A stretch of 64,000 nt of DNA from Maribacter sp. BPC-D8 (lineage in GTDB: Bacteria; Bacteroidota; Bacteroidia; Flavobacteriales; Flavobacteriaceae). Each line of letters begins with the position of its first letter. The first letter of the stretch is position 1. Both the position numbers and the translations under genes were made by a program. Under the pieces are notes generated by a model, which had not been told where the DNA came from, made no database searches, and worked only from the letters and a program-made list of their open reading frames with translations. The stretch covers positions 4,464,001-4,528,000 of the forward strand of contig NZ_CP128187.1 in assembly GCF_035207705.1 (NCBI RefSeq), in the 5' to 3' direction. Below, in pieces: positions 17,287-26,475 of this stretch.

Positions 17287-17867
17287 ATTTTTGAATTGGT
17301 TTTATGTAAAAATGGCTTCTGGTTATAATTTTGTTAGTAAAATTTAGTATTGAAACATCTATAGATTTATGGGGATTGTTTTTACTTGGTATACATATAT
17401 GAACCAAATGAGCCAACTAACTCACATCAAAAAATCGAGTTTAACATTTTGTTAATATTTATGAATTGGAAATGATACTATGATTTCTAAACAATTTGCT
17501 ATGCTAGATTTTAAATTGATATTAAGTTATTGTCAATTTTACTATACTCATAATTGTATATAAATAGCTTAATTATATCACTTATTTGTAAGCTATTTCT
17601 AGCTATTTACTTTTTATTTCATATAAATGAATGTTTTGCAATTACCTGTAATACATTTATTTAAAGAAGTATTGTTTTGGTTTATTTGCTGGTGGTAATA
17701 ATGCTTGAATACTATTTAATGATGAATTTTAATTTACCTAATCCATTAAATATTTTGGCTCCTTACTGCTTTTTATTTACCTAAACCAAATATTGAGAAG
17801 GACTATGTAATGTATTTTTTTATACATTTATAATCAATCAAGGTTCATAATTGAATAGTCGATTACA
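17287..17867. other. Divergent intergenic region between GH31 and the sigma factor gene
   Basis: 581 bp, strongly AT-rich, with no credible gene on either strand. It holds promoter element F (17398-17461) serving the minus-strand GH31 gene and must also carry the promoter of the sigma-factor gene at 17868. Nothing else is evident. Confidence 0.6.
17398..17461 (-). promoter_or_regulatory. Promoter-like element F, copy of the fecR upstream element
   Basis: These 64 bp, read on the minus strand toward the GH31 gene, match 18507-18570 read on the plus strand toward fecR at about 56 of 64 positions. The strictly shared cores are ATGTTAAACTC, ATTTTTT, ATGTGAGTTAG, TGGCT and GGTTCATAT. Each copy points into its own downstream gene, so this is a shared promoter/operator rather than a random inverted repeat. 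The end nearest the gene is 112 bp from the GH31 start. Recognition by the encoded FecI-type sigma factor is inferred. Confidence 0.65.
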
Positions 17868-18449
17868 ATGCCGAAAGAAAAAGCTTACACGAACGAATTG
17901 CTTCTTTCTCAGTATAGAAACGGAAACCGAAAGGCGTTTCAAAAACTGTTTGAGCTGTATTGGGAATCTATGTTTCTGAAAGCTAAAAGTATACTTTCTA
18001 ATGAAGATGTTGCTAAAGATATTGTTCAAGATATTTGGGTAGAATTATGGAAAAGGAGAGAAGGTAGAGAAATTAAGAATTTTGAAGCTTATATATTTAG
18101 AGCAGTTAGTTATGGTTGTTTTAAATATTTAAGGGATAATAAATTCAATACAGTGCAACTTAATGTAATTGATTCATTAAGATGTTGTAAACCGGAAATC
18201 GAAAATCAATACGATTTAGAAGAAACTAAAATTGTCATAACTAATTCTTTAAAAGAATTATCTCCACGATGTCAAGAAGTTTATCAACTAAGTAGAGTTG
18301 AAAACAATACTAATGAAGAAATCGCTTCACAATTAGGTATATCTAAGCGGTCTGTTGAAAATCAGGTGTCTTTAGCACTTAAATTAATTAGACGAAACTT
18401 AGGATTACTGCATAAATTACCAATAATAATCTTTTTCTTTTTTAATTAA
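17868..18449 (+). CDS. ECF sigma factor, FecI-like
   Basis: A protein of 193 residues. Sigma region 2 is at about 20-85 (AFQKLFELYWESMFLKA, DIVQDIWVELWKRR). Region 4 is at about 125-182 (ELSPRCQEVYQLSRVEN, EEIASQLGISKRSVENQ). Bacteroidota sigma-70 family ECF factors of this type are held by a FecR-type membrane anti-sigma factor and released when the partner SusC transporter meets its substrate. The fecR gene follows after 139 bp with its own promoter-like element. The hydrophobic C-terminal tail (LPIIIFFFFN) is slightly unusual. It probably directs transcription of fecR, susCD and the GH31 gene. Confidence 0.93.
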   Translation: MPKEKAYTNELLLSQYRNGNRKAFQKLFELYWESMFLKAKSILSNEDVAKDIVQDIWVELWKRREGREIKNFEAYIFRAVSYGCFKYLRDNKFNTVQLNVIDSLRCCKPEIENQYDLEETKIVITNSLKELSPRCQEVYQLSRVENNTNEEIASQLGISKRSVENQVSLALKLIRRNLGLLHKLPIIIFFFFN

Positions 18450-18506
18450 TATTATCACTATAATAATAGTTCTGTTATTCTTTACGGTGTAGCTCATCCA
18501 GTCAAA

Positions 18507-18570
18507 ATATGTTAATAAAATGTTAAACTCAATTTTTTAATGTGAGTTAGATGGCTTATTCGGTTCATAT
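18507..18570 (+). promoter_or_regulatory. Promoter-like element R upstream of fecR
   Basis: 64 bp in the sigma-fecR gap, ending 18 bp before the fecR start codon, about 87% identical to element F in front of GH31 on the opposite strand. The preserved cores are spaced identically. It is probably the target of the adjacent ECF sigma factor or a linked activator, giving positive feedback on fecR-susCD. Confidence 0.65.
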
Positions 18571-18588
18571 AATTATAGAGATATAAAT

Positions 18589-19707
18589 ATGCGTGAACAC
18601 GAATTTCGTGAATTATTAAAAAAGTACTTGGATGGTTCAATTTCTGAGGAAGAGAACAACCTTCTTAATACATTTAATGAAGAGGTTTCTTCAGTAAATA
18701 AGAATGTACAATTTAAGAATGAATCTGATAAAAAGGATTTCAAAGATTCTTTGTGGAGTGAGATAAGTACTCAAACTAATTTGAAAAAGGGTAAAACCAA
18801 TACATGGAAATTATTAGCGGCTACTGCTGCTATCTTTATTGGGGTATTAGGTTATAATTTTATTAATACGAATTCTTCTACTTCATATAACATTCCAGAA
18901 AATGCGATTACTCTAGAACTTGAAGATGGAAGTTTAAAGGTGATAGAGGAAAACGGAACGGTTAAAGTTACCGATAAGACAGGTGCTGTATTAGGTCAGC
19001 AAAATGGAAATCAATTAGTTTATTCAGAAGATAGTAGTGTTGAAGAACTTGTGTTCAATACATTGAATGTGCCTTTTGGAAGAAAATTTGAATTAAAACT
19101 TTCAGATGGTACAATCGCAACTCTTAATGCTGGTTCATCTTTAAAATATCCGGTCAAATTTTTAAAGGGTCAAGATAGAAACGTATTTATTTCAGGTGAA
19201 GCCTACTTGAACGTAGCAAAAGATTCTGCACATCCATTTATAGTCAATGCAGGGGAATTAAATGTTCGAGTATTAGGAACGCAATTTAATATTTCGACAT
19301 ACCCTGAAGATGAAACAACAGAAGTTGTGCTTATTGAAGGCTCAGTAAGTATGTCAAGTAATATAAGTAGGAACGGTGCTAAAGATGAGATTTTATTAGA
19401 ACCAGGTTATAAAGGTAGTTTTGGTAAGATAAATGGAGAGCTCGATAAAAATCAAGTCAATACTGAAATATATACTTCTTGGATGTTTGGGGAGCTTATT
19501 TTTCGAGATATGACTTTTGATAACATTGTCAAGAAGCTTGAAAGACATTATAATGTTTCTATTGTTAACAATAATAGCGTTATATCTGCTAAGAAGTTCA
19601 ATGCTAATTTCGGGAATCAACCAATTGAAAAAGTACTTGAAGAACTAAAATTCAACTATGGTCTAGAGTATAAGATTATGGATGATGGTAAAGTAGTAAT
19701 CGAATAA
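18589..19707 (+). CDS. FecR-family anti-sigma factor/signal transducer
   Basis: A protein of 372 residues. The N-terminal cytoplasmic anti-sigma part is about residues 1-72. One membrane helix lies at about 74-92 (LLAATAAIFIGVLGYNFI). The periplasmic FecR domain is at about 155-265 (FGRKFELKLSDGTIATLNAG, VRVLGTQFNIS). The C-terminal DUF4974 domain is at about 300-372 (FRDMTFDNIVKKLERHYN). It holds the sigma factor and receives the signal from the STN domain of the SusC encoded next. Topology and gene order are those of standard trans-envelope regulation in Bacteroidota. Confidence 0.94.
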   Translation: MREHEFRELLKKYLDGSISEEENNLLNTFNEEVSSVNKNVQFKNESDKKDFKDSLWSEISTQTNLKKGKTNTWKLLAATAAIFIGVLGYNFINTNSSTSYNIPENAITLELEDGSLKVIEENGTVKVTDKTGAVLGQQNGNQLVYSEDSSVEELVFNTLNVPFGRKFELKLSDGTIATLNAGSSLKYPVKFLKGQDRNVFISGEAYLNVAKDSAHPFIVNAGELNVRVLGTQFNISTYPEDETTEVVLIEGSVSMSSNISRNGAKDEILLEPGYKGSFGKINGELDKNQVNTEIYTSWMFGELIFRDMTFDNIVKKLERHYNVSIVNNNSVISAKKFNANFGNQPIEKVLEELKFNYGLEYKIMDDGKVVIE

Positions 19708-19824
19708 TAAAAAGAAATTATAAATAATTAAAAACAGATGCTAGTGAACTAAACAGTACAGTCTAAAAAAGAATACCAAGAAAATAATTACTGACTGCAT
19801 CTTGTCATTAAAGACAAAAAAAAC

Positions 19825-19848
19825 CGGAAAATGCTCGAACATTTCCCG
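19825..19848. other. Stem-loop between fecR and susC
   Basis: CGGAAAATG pairs with CATTTCCCG (one weak position) around the loop CTCGAA. It follows a run of eight A and lies in the 194-bp fecR-susC gap. On the plus strand it is not followed by a T run, so it may be an mRNA processing or attenuation element rather than a full terminator. Confidence 0.4.
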
Positions 19849-19901
19849 ATTTAGTAGTAGTGATTATAATAATAATAACCACATTTTAACACCTTAAAAG
19901 T

Positions 19902-22900
19902 ATGAAAAAACTTCTTAACTACTCAAGAAGGCGATATCCTTTATCTTCTTATAATTTAAAAATGAAATTAAGTACGCTGCTTATATTGGTTACTTTTTTT
20001 GGTCTACATGCCAATGATAGCTATTCACAACGCACGAAAATAACTTTAGAATTTAATAACGTTTCTATAGGTAATCTCTTAGATGAGATTGAAAGTACTA
20101 CTGAATTTCAGTTTGTATATAAAATAGAGGATGTAGATTTAAATAGAACTGTATCTATTAAAGTTAAAAATGAAGGTATAGATACTATCTTAAATAAGAT
20201 TTTCAAAAATAGCAAGTCTACTTTTAATGTAAATGACAGGCGCGTTTATTTGGTAAGAAAAATACCATCGGCATCTGCGAAAGATTCAAAAGTAAGCACG
20301 GTTAGTACTATTCAACAGACTTTAATAGAAGGTGTAGTATTAGATTCTAAGAATCAGCCATTACCAGGTGCAAGTATTGTTGAAAAAGGAACTACCAACG
20401 GAACGCAAACAGATTTTGACGGTAAATTTTCCTTAGATATTCAAGATGACAATGGTGTTTTAGTAATTTCTTATTTAGGGTTTTCTACACGTGAGGTATC
20501 CATAGATGGGCAAACTAATATTTCTGTTAAACTAGAGGAAGATGCTGCAGGTTTAGATGAAGTTGTTGTTGTAGGGTATGGAAGTGTAAAGAAAAGTGAT
20601 TTGACCGGTTCTGTATCATCAGTTAGTTCTGAAGATTTAGTTGCTTTTCCTGTAGTAGATGCTACCCAGGCATTACAGGGTAGAGCAGCGGGTGTTACTG
20701 TACAATCTACAAATGGTGCTCCTGGATCAGATTACAGTATCCAAATTCGTGGTAATACTTCTATTAATGCGGGTAATGATCCATTAATTGTAGTTGACGG
20801 ATTTATAGGTGGTATAATGCCTCCATCTGAAGATATTAAGTCTATGGAGATTCTTAAAGATGCTTCATCAACAGCTATTTATGGAGCTAGAGGAGCAAAT
20901 GGAGTTGTTATTGTAACTACTAAAAGAGGAACGGAAGGGAAACCGCAATTTAGTTTTTCATCTTCTTACTCTTCTCAGACAGAAATCAATAATTTAGATT
21001 TACTAAACGCTGATCAGTTTACCAGCTATATTCAAGAACTATATCCAGATTTTGTTCCTGAATTAACTGGAGCTGGAACAGACTGGCAAGATGAAATTTA
21101 TAGACCAGGTGATGTTCAAAATTACCAATTATCAGTTTCTGGTGGTACAGATAAATTAAGCTATTATTTATCAGGTGCAATTTTTGACCAACAAGGCGTT
21201 ATTAAAGATTCTGATTATAAGAGATACTCTATAACATCTAATTTAGATTTAAAAGTTTCTGAGTCAGTAAATATAGGGTCAAGTCTTTTCGCACGTAGAA
21301 CCAATAGAAACGGAGTTAGAACTCAAGAAGGTGGTGATGCATCTCAAACAGGAGTTGTTTCGGGAGCTTATAAATTCTCTCCTACTCAAGGTCTAGTTGA
21401 TGAAAATGGCGTTTATTCGTTGAGTGTGGTTGGTTATCCTATTGATAACCCATATGCTATGGCTACCGAGTACCAGAATGAAGTTATTAGCGATTTGTTT
21501 CAAGGTAATGTATATGCTGAAATTGGTATTGCTGATGGCTTAAAATTTAAGTCAACATTAGGTGTCAAAGCGAATGGATCAAGAACAGGTCAGTATTACC
21601 CAACAACTTTAGAGCGTGGTAATGGCACTGGTGGTGAAGCAACCTTTATTAATTATAGAAACACAAGTTTAATCAATGAGAATTATTTAAACTATTCTAA
21701 GGTGTTTGCTGATATCCACGATATCTCATTAATGGCAGGTTATTCTTATCAAAAAGATAGAACCGAAATTTCATCTACTATAACTTCAGGTTTTATTTCT
21801 GATTCTTTTTCATTTTGGAATTTAGGTGCAGGTACAAATGCGGCATCTGTTGATTCAGAATTGACAAAATCTACTTTTGAAGCATTCTTCGGTAGATTGA
21901 ACTATACCTTGAACGATAAGTATTTATTTACGTTCACTGGTCGTTACGAAGGAGCTTCTGTATTCGCAGAAAATAAAAAATACGGATTTTTTCCTTCTGC
22001 TGCCTTTGGTTGGAAAATTTCTGATGAAGAATTTCTAGTCGATTCTAATACTATTAGTTTACTAAAACTTCGTACAAGTTATGGTCAAGTTGGTAACCAA
22101 GCTATCAGTCCTTATCAGTCTTTAGCCTCATTTACAGATGTTTTTACAACAGTACAAGGTAATGCGGTAACAGCCTTAAGACCTTCAACAATTTCTAATA
22201 ACGACCTAACATGGGAAACTACAACTCAAACAAATATTGGTTTGGACTTTGGTGTTTTAGGAAATAGATTTGGTTTTACTGCCGATTACTACATAATGGA
22301 GACAAACGACCTTTTATTTAATGTTCCTACTCCAAATTATACTGGTTTTGAAACACAGCTACAAAATATTGGTACGGTACAAAATAAAGGATTTGAATTT
22401 GCAGTAAATGCAGCTATTTTTCAAGGCGATTTTAAATGGAAAACATTTGCCAATATTTCATTTAATGATAATGAGATTATTAAACTAGTTGATAACGATA
22501 CTGAAGGAAATGATATTTACTATTCTTCGGCACCTTTGTCTGGAGCGGGAAATACACAGATATTAAGAGAAGGTCTGTCAGTAGGTCAATTTTGGGGTTA
22601 TGTTTACGATGGTGTTGTTCAAGCAGACGATATTATACTTGAAGGAGGAGAAGAAGTTGGCGGTGAAAAGTTTAAAGATCTTAATGGAGATGGAGCATTG
22701 ACTGATGATGATCGTAGTGTTATTGGAAATCCTCACCCAGATTTTACTTGGGGTTGGAACAATGATTTTAGCTATAAAAATCTAAGTCTTAACATTTTTG
22801 TTCAAGGATCAGAAGGCGGTGAAATGATGAATTACACCCTAATGGAATTAGGAGCTTTAAATGGCAGAACCAATGTAACTACCGAAGCACTTAATAGATG

Positions 22901-23225
22901 GACACCAACTAATACTGATACAGATATACCACAGGCTCGAATTAGTAGAAGTTATGTTACATCTGACAGATGGATAGATGATAGTAGCTATATCAGAGTA
23001 AAAAACATTTCTTTAGGTTATAATTTTCCTGAATCATTATTGTCAAAAATTAAATTATCATCAGCTAGGCTATATATAAGTGGTCAAAACTTAATCACAT
23101 TTACAGATTATAAAGGCGTTGATCCAGAAGTATCTTATAGTAATTCAAGTAGTAATCTTGGACTGGATTATGGTAGTTACCCTAATGTAAAATCTTACAC
23201 TTTAGGACTAAGCATCGGGTTTTAG
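19902..23225 (+). CDS. SusC/RagA-family transporter with STN signalling domain
   Basis: A protein of 1107 residues. A basic lead segment precedes a signal sequence (MKLSTLLILVTFFGLHANDS), so ATG 19902 or 19962 are both possible. An STN (secretin/TonB short N-terminal) domain covers about 45-118 (KITLEFNNVSIGNLLDEIE, VYLVRKIP). A carboxypeptidase-regulatory-like domain covers about 140-213. The plug starts at GLDEVVVVGYGSVKKSDLTG and contains VVDGFIGGI and SSTAIYGARGANGVV, followed by the barrel. The STN domain contacts FecR in the periplasm, so this transporter both imports substrate and triggers the sigma factor encoded two genes upstream. SusD follows after 27 bp. Confidence 0.96.
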   Translation: MKKLLNYSRRRYPLSSYNLKMKLSTLLILVTFFGLHANDSYSQRTKITLEFNNVSIGNLLDEIESTTEFQFVYKIEDVDLNRTVSIKVKNEGIDTILNKIFKNSKSTFNVNDRRVYLVRKIPSASAKDSKVSTVSTIQQTLIEGVVLDSKNQPLPGASIVEKGTTNGTQTDFDGKFSLDIQDDNGVLVISYLGFSTREVSIDGQTNISVKLEEDAAGLDEVVVVGYGSVKKSDLTGSVSSVSSEDLVAFPVVDATQALQGRAAGVTVQSTNGAPGSDYSIQIRGNTSINAGNDPLIVVDGFIGGIMPPSEDIKSMEILKDASSTAIYGARGANGVVIVTTKRGTEGKPQFSFSSSYSSQTEINNLDLLNADQFTSYIQELYPDFVPELTGAGTDWQDEIYRPGDVQNYQLSVSGGTDKLSYYLSGAIFDQQGVIKDSDYKRYSITSNLDLKVSESVNIGSSLFARRTNRNGVRTQEGGDASQTGVVSGAYKFSPTQGLVDENGVYSLSVVGYPIDNPYAMATEYQNEVISDLFQGNVYAEIGIADGLKFKSTLGVKANGSRTGQYYPTTLERGNGTGGEATFINYRNTSLINENYLNYSKVFADIHDISLMAGYSYQKDRTEISSTITSGFISDSFSFWNLGAGTNAASVDSELTKSTFEAFFGRLNYTLNDKYLFTFTGRYEGASVFAENKKYGFFPSAAFGWKISDEEFLVDSNTISLLKLRTSYGQVGNQAISPYQSLASFTDVFTTVQGNAVTALRPSTISNNDLTWETTTQTNIGLDFGVLGNRFGFTADYYIMETNDLLFNVPTPNYTGFETQLQNIGTVQNKGFEFAVNAAIFQGDFKWKTFANISFNDNEIIKLVDNDTEGNDIYYSSAPLSGAGNTQILREGLSVGQFWGYVYDGVVQADDIILEGGEEVGGEKFKDLNGDGALTDDDRSVIGNPHPDFTWGWNNDFSYKNLSLNIFVQGSEGGEMMNYTLMELGALNGRTNVTTEALNRWTPTNTDTDIPQARISRSYVTSDRWIDDSSYIRVKNISLGYNFPESLLSKIKLSSARLYISGQNLITFTDYKGVDPEVSYSNSSSNLGLDYGSYPNVKSYTLGLSIGF

Positions 23226-23252
23226 TAATCAACAATAAATAAAAATATAATT

Positions 23253-24800
23253 ATGAAGAATATAATAAAATTTTCTGCACTAGCTATTTTGACATTTGTT
23301 GGCTGTGCAGAATTAGATGAAGAACCAGTTGGTACATTAACTCCCATCGGTTTTTTTAATACAATAGATGATGTTAATGCAATGACAGATGGCACGTATG
23401 GTTTAATGGCATCTTCAAATTATTATGGAAGTGGACTTACCACGCCATTACAATTATCAAGCGATATGGTTGATAACGGACTTGAATTTAGTGATTATAC
23501 TGAGTTTAGTCCTTTCTTAGTGACCCCTACAAATTCTTTTGTAAGTGGTGTTTGGGCTACATCGTACCAAACTATAGCAACAGCTAATACTGCTATTCAA
23601 GGAGTAGAGCTCTTAGGCGATGATGTAGATGAGAGTGATAAGAATTTGGCAGAAGGTGAAGCAAGGTTTGTAAGGGCTTTTATGTATTATCATTTAGTAA
23701 GGCTTTATGGTAATATACCCTATATTGATAGTCCAGATATAGAAGATCCATTAAGCATTGAGCAGTCTACTACAGAAGAAGTATATGTGAAAATTATAGA
23801 AGATTTGACATTTGCTTTTAATAATTTAGAAATGGAACCACGAGGTAGTGTAAGGTCAAGACCTTCAAAGGGAACAGCAGCTTCTTATTTAGCTTCTGTA
23901 TATATGACTATAGAAGATTGGCAAAATTCGTATGATAAAGCAAAATGGGTGGTTGATAATGCAGGGACATTAAATTACGCATTGGCAGATGATTTTCAAG
24001 ATGTGTTTAGAGAAAGTGAACAATGGGGTTCTCAAGAGTATATCTTTTCTATAGATTTTACGGGCAATCAAACTGGTGAAAATCCAAATCCAATTACTTA
24101 TGAAAATGATAATAAAATTGGACCGTTTAACGGTGTTGAAGGTGGTGCAAAACCTATTAGAGGCTGGAGTATGCTAGTCCCTCATATTAATGTTTACAGT
24201 AGTTGGGATGCCAACGATTATAGACTAAAAGTGAGTATGGCCGATTCATTGATATTGGCTGATGATACAGATATTGTTAGGCCATTTTCTGAATTCGAGG
24301 TTGCTAGACCTCATATCGCAAAGTTTAATAGATTTCCGGGAGAAGGAAGAACAACTGCTGGTTGGAGATCTGATTTTGATCACGCAGCTTTTAGGTATGC
24401 CGAAGTTTTACTTATTGCAGCAGAATCTGCCAATGAATTAGGGCTTGCTTCCGAAGCTATAGGTTATGTAAATCAAATTAGAGGTCGTGCGAGAAATGCA
24501 GGAACTATTGATTTTTATGGTAGTGGTTATGACAGTTACGCTCCGTCCATTTATCCTGAAGATGTTATGGCAACTGGGACTGATAATTTACGAACTATAA
24601 TTTTGGAGGAAAGACGTATCGAATTAGCGTTTGAATTTAAAAGATGGTATGATATTGTACGTAGGGATTTAGGAAGTGAAGTTTTTGGCCCATCAGGATT
24701 AGAGCCTCAATCAAATTTTAGTGAGTTTAGATATTTGTGGCCAATACCACAGGGAGAAATAGACAAGAATCAGAATTTCGTTCAGAATCCAGGTTACTAA
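23253..24800 (+). CDS. RagB/SusD-family glycan-binding lipoprotein
   Basis: A protein of 515 residues with lipoprotein signal ILTFVGC-A (lipidated Cys near residue 18). SusD features are ARFVRAFMYYHLVRLYG, RYAEVLLIAAESANELG, EERRIELAFEFKRWYDIVRRD and the ending YLWPIPQGEIDKN...NPGY. It partners the STN-containing SusC just upstream. A hairpin lies after the stop codon, after which a long catabolic gene series begins. Confidence 0.95.
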   Translation: MKNIIKFSALAILTFVGCAELDEEPVGTLTPIGFFNTIDDVNAMTDGTYGLMASSNYYGSGLTTPLQLSSDMVDNGLEFSDYTEFSPFLVTPTNSFVSGVWATSYQTIATANTAIQGVELLGDDVDESDKNLAEGEARFVRAFMYYHLVRLYGNIPYIDSPDIEDPLSIEQSTTEEVYVKIIEDLTFAFNNLEMEPRGSVRSRPSKGTAASYLASVYMTIEDWQNSYDKAKWVVDNAGTLNYALADDFQDVFRESEQWGSQEYIFSIDFTGNQTGENPNPITYENDNKIGPFNGVEGGAKPIRGWSMLVPHINVYSSWDANDYRLKVSMADSLILADDTDIVRPFSEFEVARPHIAKFNRFPGEGRTTAGWRSDFDHAAFRYAEVLLIAAESANELGLASEAIGYVNQIRGRARNAGTIDFYGSGYDSYAPSIYPEDVMATGTDNLRTIILEERRIELAFEFKRWYDIVRRDLGSEVFGPSGLEPQSNFSEFRYLWPIPQGEIDKNQNFVQNPGY

Positions 24801-24826
24801 GAGTTTGTTAGTTTAGTTGTATATAG

Positions 24827-24855
24827 GGCATTCATTCTTAGGAAGAATGCCTTTA
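24827..24855 (+). terminator. Probable terminator after SusD
   Basis: GGCATTC (24827-24833) pairs with GAATGCC (24845-24851), followed by a short T stretch. It lies between SusD and the amidohydrolase gene, so the catabolic genes may have a separate promoter or be reached by read-through. Confidence 0.55.
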
Positions 24856-24915
24856 TACCAATGAACATAAATAAATTTTAGAGTTACTGGTTTTGTATCA
24901 TTAAACAAAACTAAA

Positions 24916-26229
24916 ATGAAGAAGTATAGCTTATTATATCTATCAATTGTAATAATCTTTTTTTCTTGTAAAGAGAATTTGCAAGAACAAGGTTCTGAAA
25001 AAGAAATAAAATTTTTTCCGGTAGAGGTAAATCATGAGGAGATTCCTTTAGGCGATAGTATATATGCAATCGTTGGAGTATCACTTTTTGATGGATTAAG
25101 CGAATCTACTATTGAAAATTCTACTGTTATTGTTCGAAATGGTTTAATTGATGAGGTAGGTCCAAAAGAAGAAATAGAAATACCAGAGAGTGCTACGGTA
25201 ATTGAAGGTGATAGTCTTACTCTTATGCCAGGTTTGGTCGATGCCCATTTTCATTATGACCATGTTAAACATTTCCCTACAAAATTTGTTCGTAATGGAG
25301 TAACCTCTGTTAGAGATCCAGGGCAATGGATAGAAGCTTTTGATTTTGAACGTGAAACTGGTGATCCACTTCCTAGATTATTTTTAACAGGTCCACATAT
25401 AGATATGCCGCCACCATCATGGCCTAAAGATTCTTATATGGTTAGGGATAAAGCCGAAGTAAAAGAGGCTATGGATTATCTCTTTAGTCAGAATGTATCA
25501 GCTATTAAAATTTATCAAAATTTACCTCTTGGTTTAATTAAAGAAGTGACCGATATAGCTCACAGTAAAGGGTTGCCGGTTACTGCCCATTTAGAAATTA
25601 CAGATGTAAGACAAGCAGTTTTGGCTGGTTTAGATGGAGTTGAACATATAACATCATTAGGAACCGCATTGGTTTCTAAAAGAAAAGCTGAAGCGTTTCG
25701 TCAAAAAATGATGGCAAATAATAAGTCACGAATTTCTGGACGATTAGAAATGTGGAAAGACATTGATGTAAATGGTAAAAAAGCAGATTCTTTGATTAAA
25801 TTTTTTGAAGAACATCAAACTTTTTTAACACCAACATTAGGTCCATATGAGTATATCATTGAAGGCGATAAAACAGATAGTACAGCATTAATTGCTTTTC
25901 AGCATATGAGTGAATTTATTGGTAGATGTGCAAAAGCTAATGTGAGAATTGCAGTTGGTTCTCACGGGCCATGGGTGCCTTATGCTAAAATGGGCTGGTC
26001 ATATCAACATGAAATGGATTTACTTTCTAAAACAGGTATGGGTAATGGTGCAATTATGAAGGCATCTACTTTAGAGAATGCTAAGTTTTTAAAAATAGAC
26101 CATCGCCTTGGTAGTATTGAAAAAGGCAAACAAGCAGATTTACTTTTAATTAGTGGTAATCCCACTGAAAACATACAAGATATGTATAACATTAAAAGGG
26201 TAATGTTAAATGGCATCTGGCTTGAGTAG
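24916..26229 (+). CDS. Amidohydrolase-superfamily lipoprotein
   Basis: A protein of 437 residues with lipoprotein signal IIFFSC-K. A metal-dependent amidohydrolase of the imidazolonepropionase/prolidase-like group: H-x-H in DAHFHYDH (about residues 111-113), Lys in AIKIYQ, His in VTAHLE and in GVEHIT. The last metal position usually reads G-T-D; here it is VGSHGPW with His (about residue 350). This form also occurs in the TolB-associated amidohydrolases, so it may be a real subfamily feature rather than a defect. It probably hydrolyses a cyclic amide, N-acyl or ester-like bond in the periplasm. It opens the run of catabolic genes behind SusCD; substrate unknown. Confidence 0.85.
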   Translation: MKKYSLLYLSIVIIFFSCKENLQEQGSEKEIKFFPVEVNHEEIPLGDSIYAIVGVSLFDGLSESTIENSTVIVRNGLIDEVGPKEEIEIPESATVIEGDSLTLMPGLVDAHFHYDHVKHFPTKFVRNGVTSVRDPGQWIEAFDFERETGDPLPRLFLTGPHIDMPPPSWPKDSYMVRDKAEVKEAMDYLFSQNVSAIKIYQNLPLGLIKEVTDIAHSKGLPVTAHLEITDVRQAVLAGLDGVEHITSLGTALVSKRKAEAFRQKMMANNKSRISGRLEMWKDIDVNGKKADSLIKFFEEHQTFLTPTLGPYEYIIEGDKTDSTALIAFQHMSEFIGRCAKANVRIAVGSHGPWVPYAKMGWSYQHEMDLLSKTGMGNGAIMKASTLENAKFLKIDHRLGSIEKGKQADLLLISGNPTENIQDMYNIKRVMLNGIWLE

Positions 26230-26230
26230 T

Positions 26231-26262
26231 ACCAATCTATTGTCTGTATAGTCAAGATTGGT
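26231..26262 (+). terminator. Possible stem-loop terminator
   Basis: ACCAATCT pairs with AGATTGGT (8 bp, 16-nt loop), followed by TTATTG. It starts 2 bp after the amidohydrolase stop codon, in a 246-bp gap that otherwise shows no feature. Confidence 0.35.
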
Positions 26263-26475
26263 TTATTGTAATTGTTTTTATCCATAAAGAGCACATACTA
26301 TTTATGTAGACAGCTAAATCTTCTAAGATTTTAGTAGTGACTATTTAGTGACTGGTCGCAATTGATTTTTTTATTTTAAAATTCTTGTTATCCCTTTGTG
26401 TATAGGGTTTGGTGGGATATTAACAGAAGAGATTAATGAAATTTAGTTAGGCTTTAAATAATAAGACACAAAGAA

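Noticed and set aside
17398..18570. Terminal inverted repeats of an insertion sequence around the sigma-factor gene
   Set aside because: The enclosed gene is an ECF sigma factor, not a transposase, and each repeat copy sits as a promoter in front of a separate gene.
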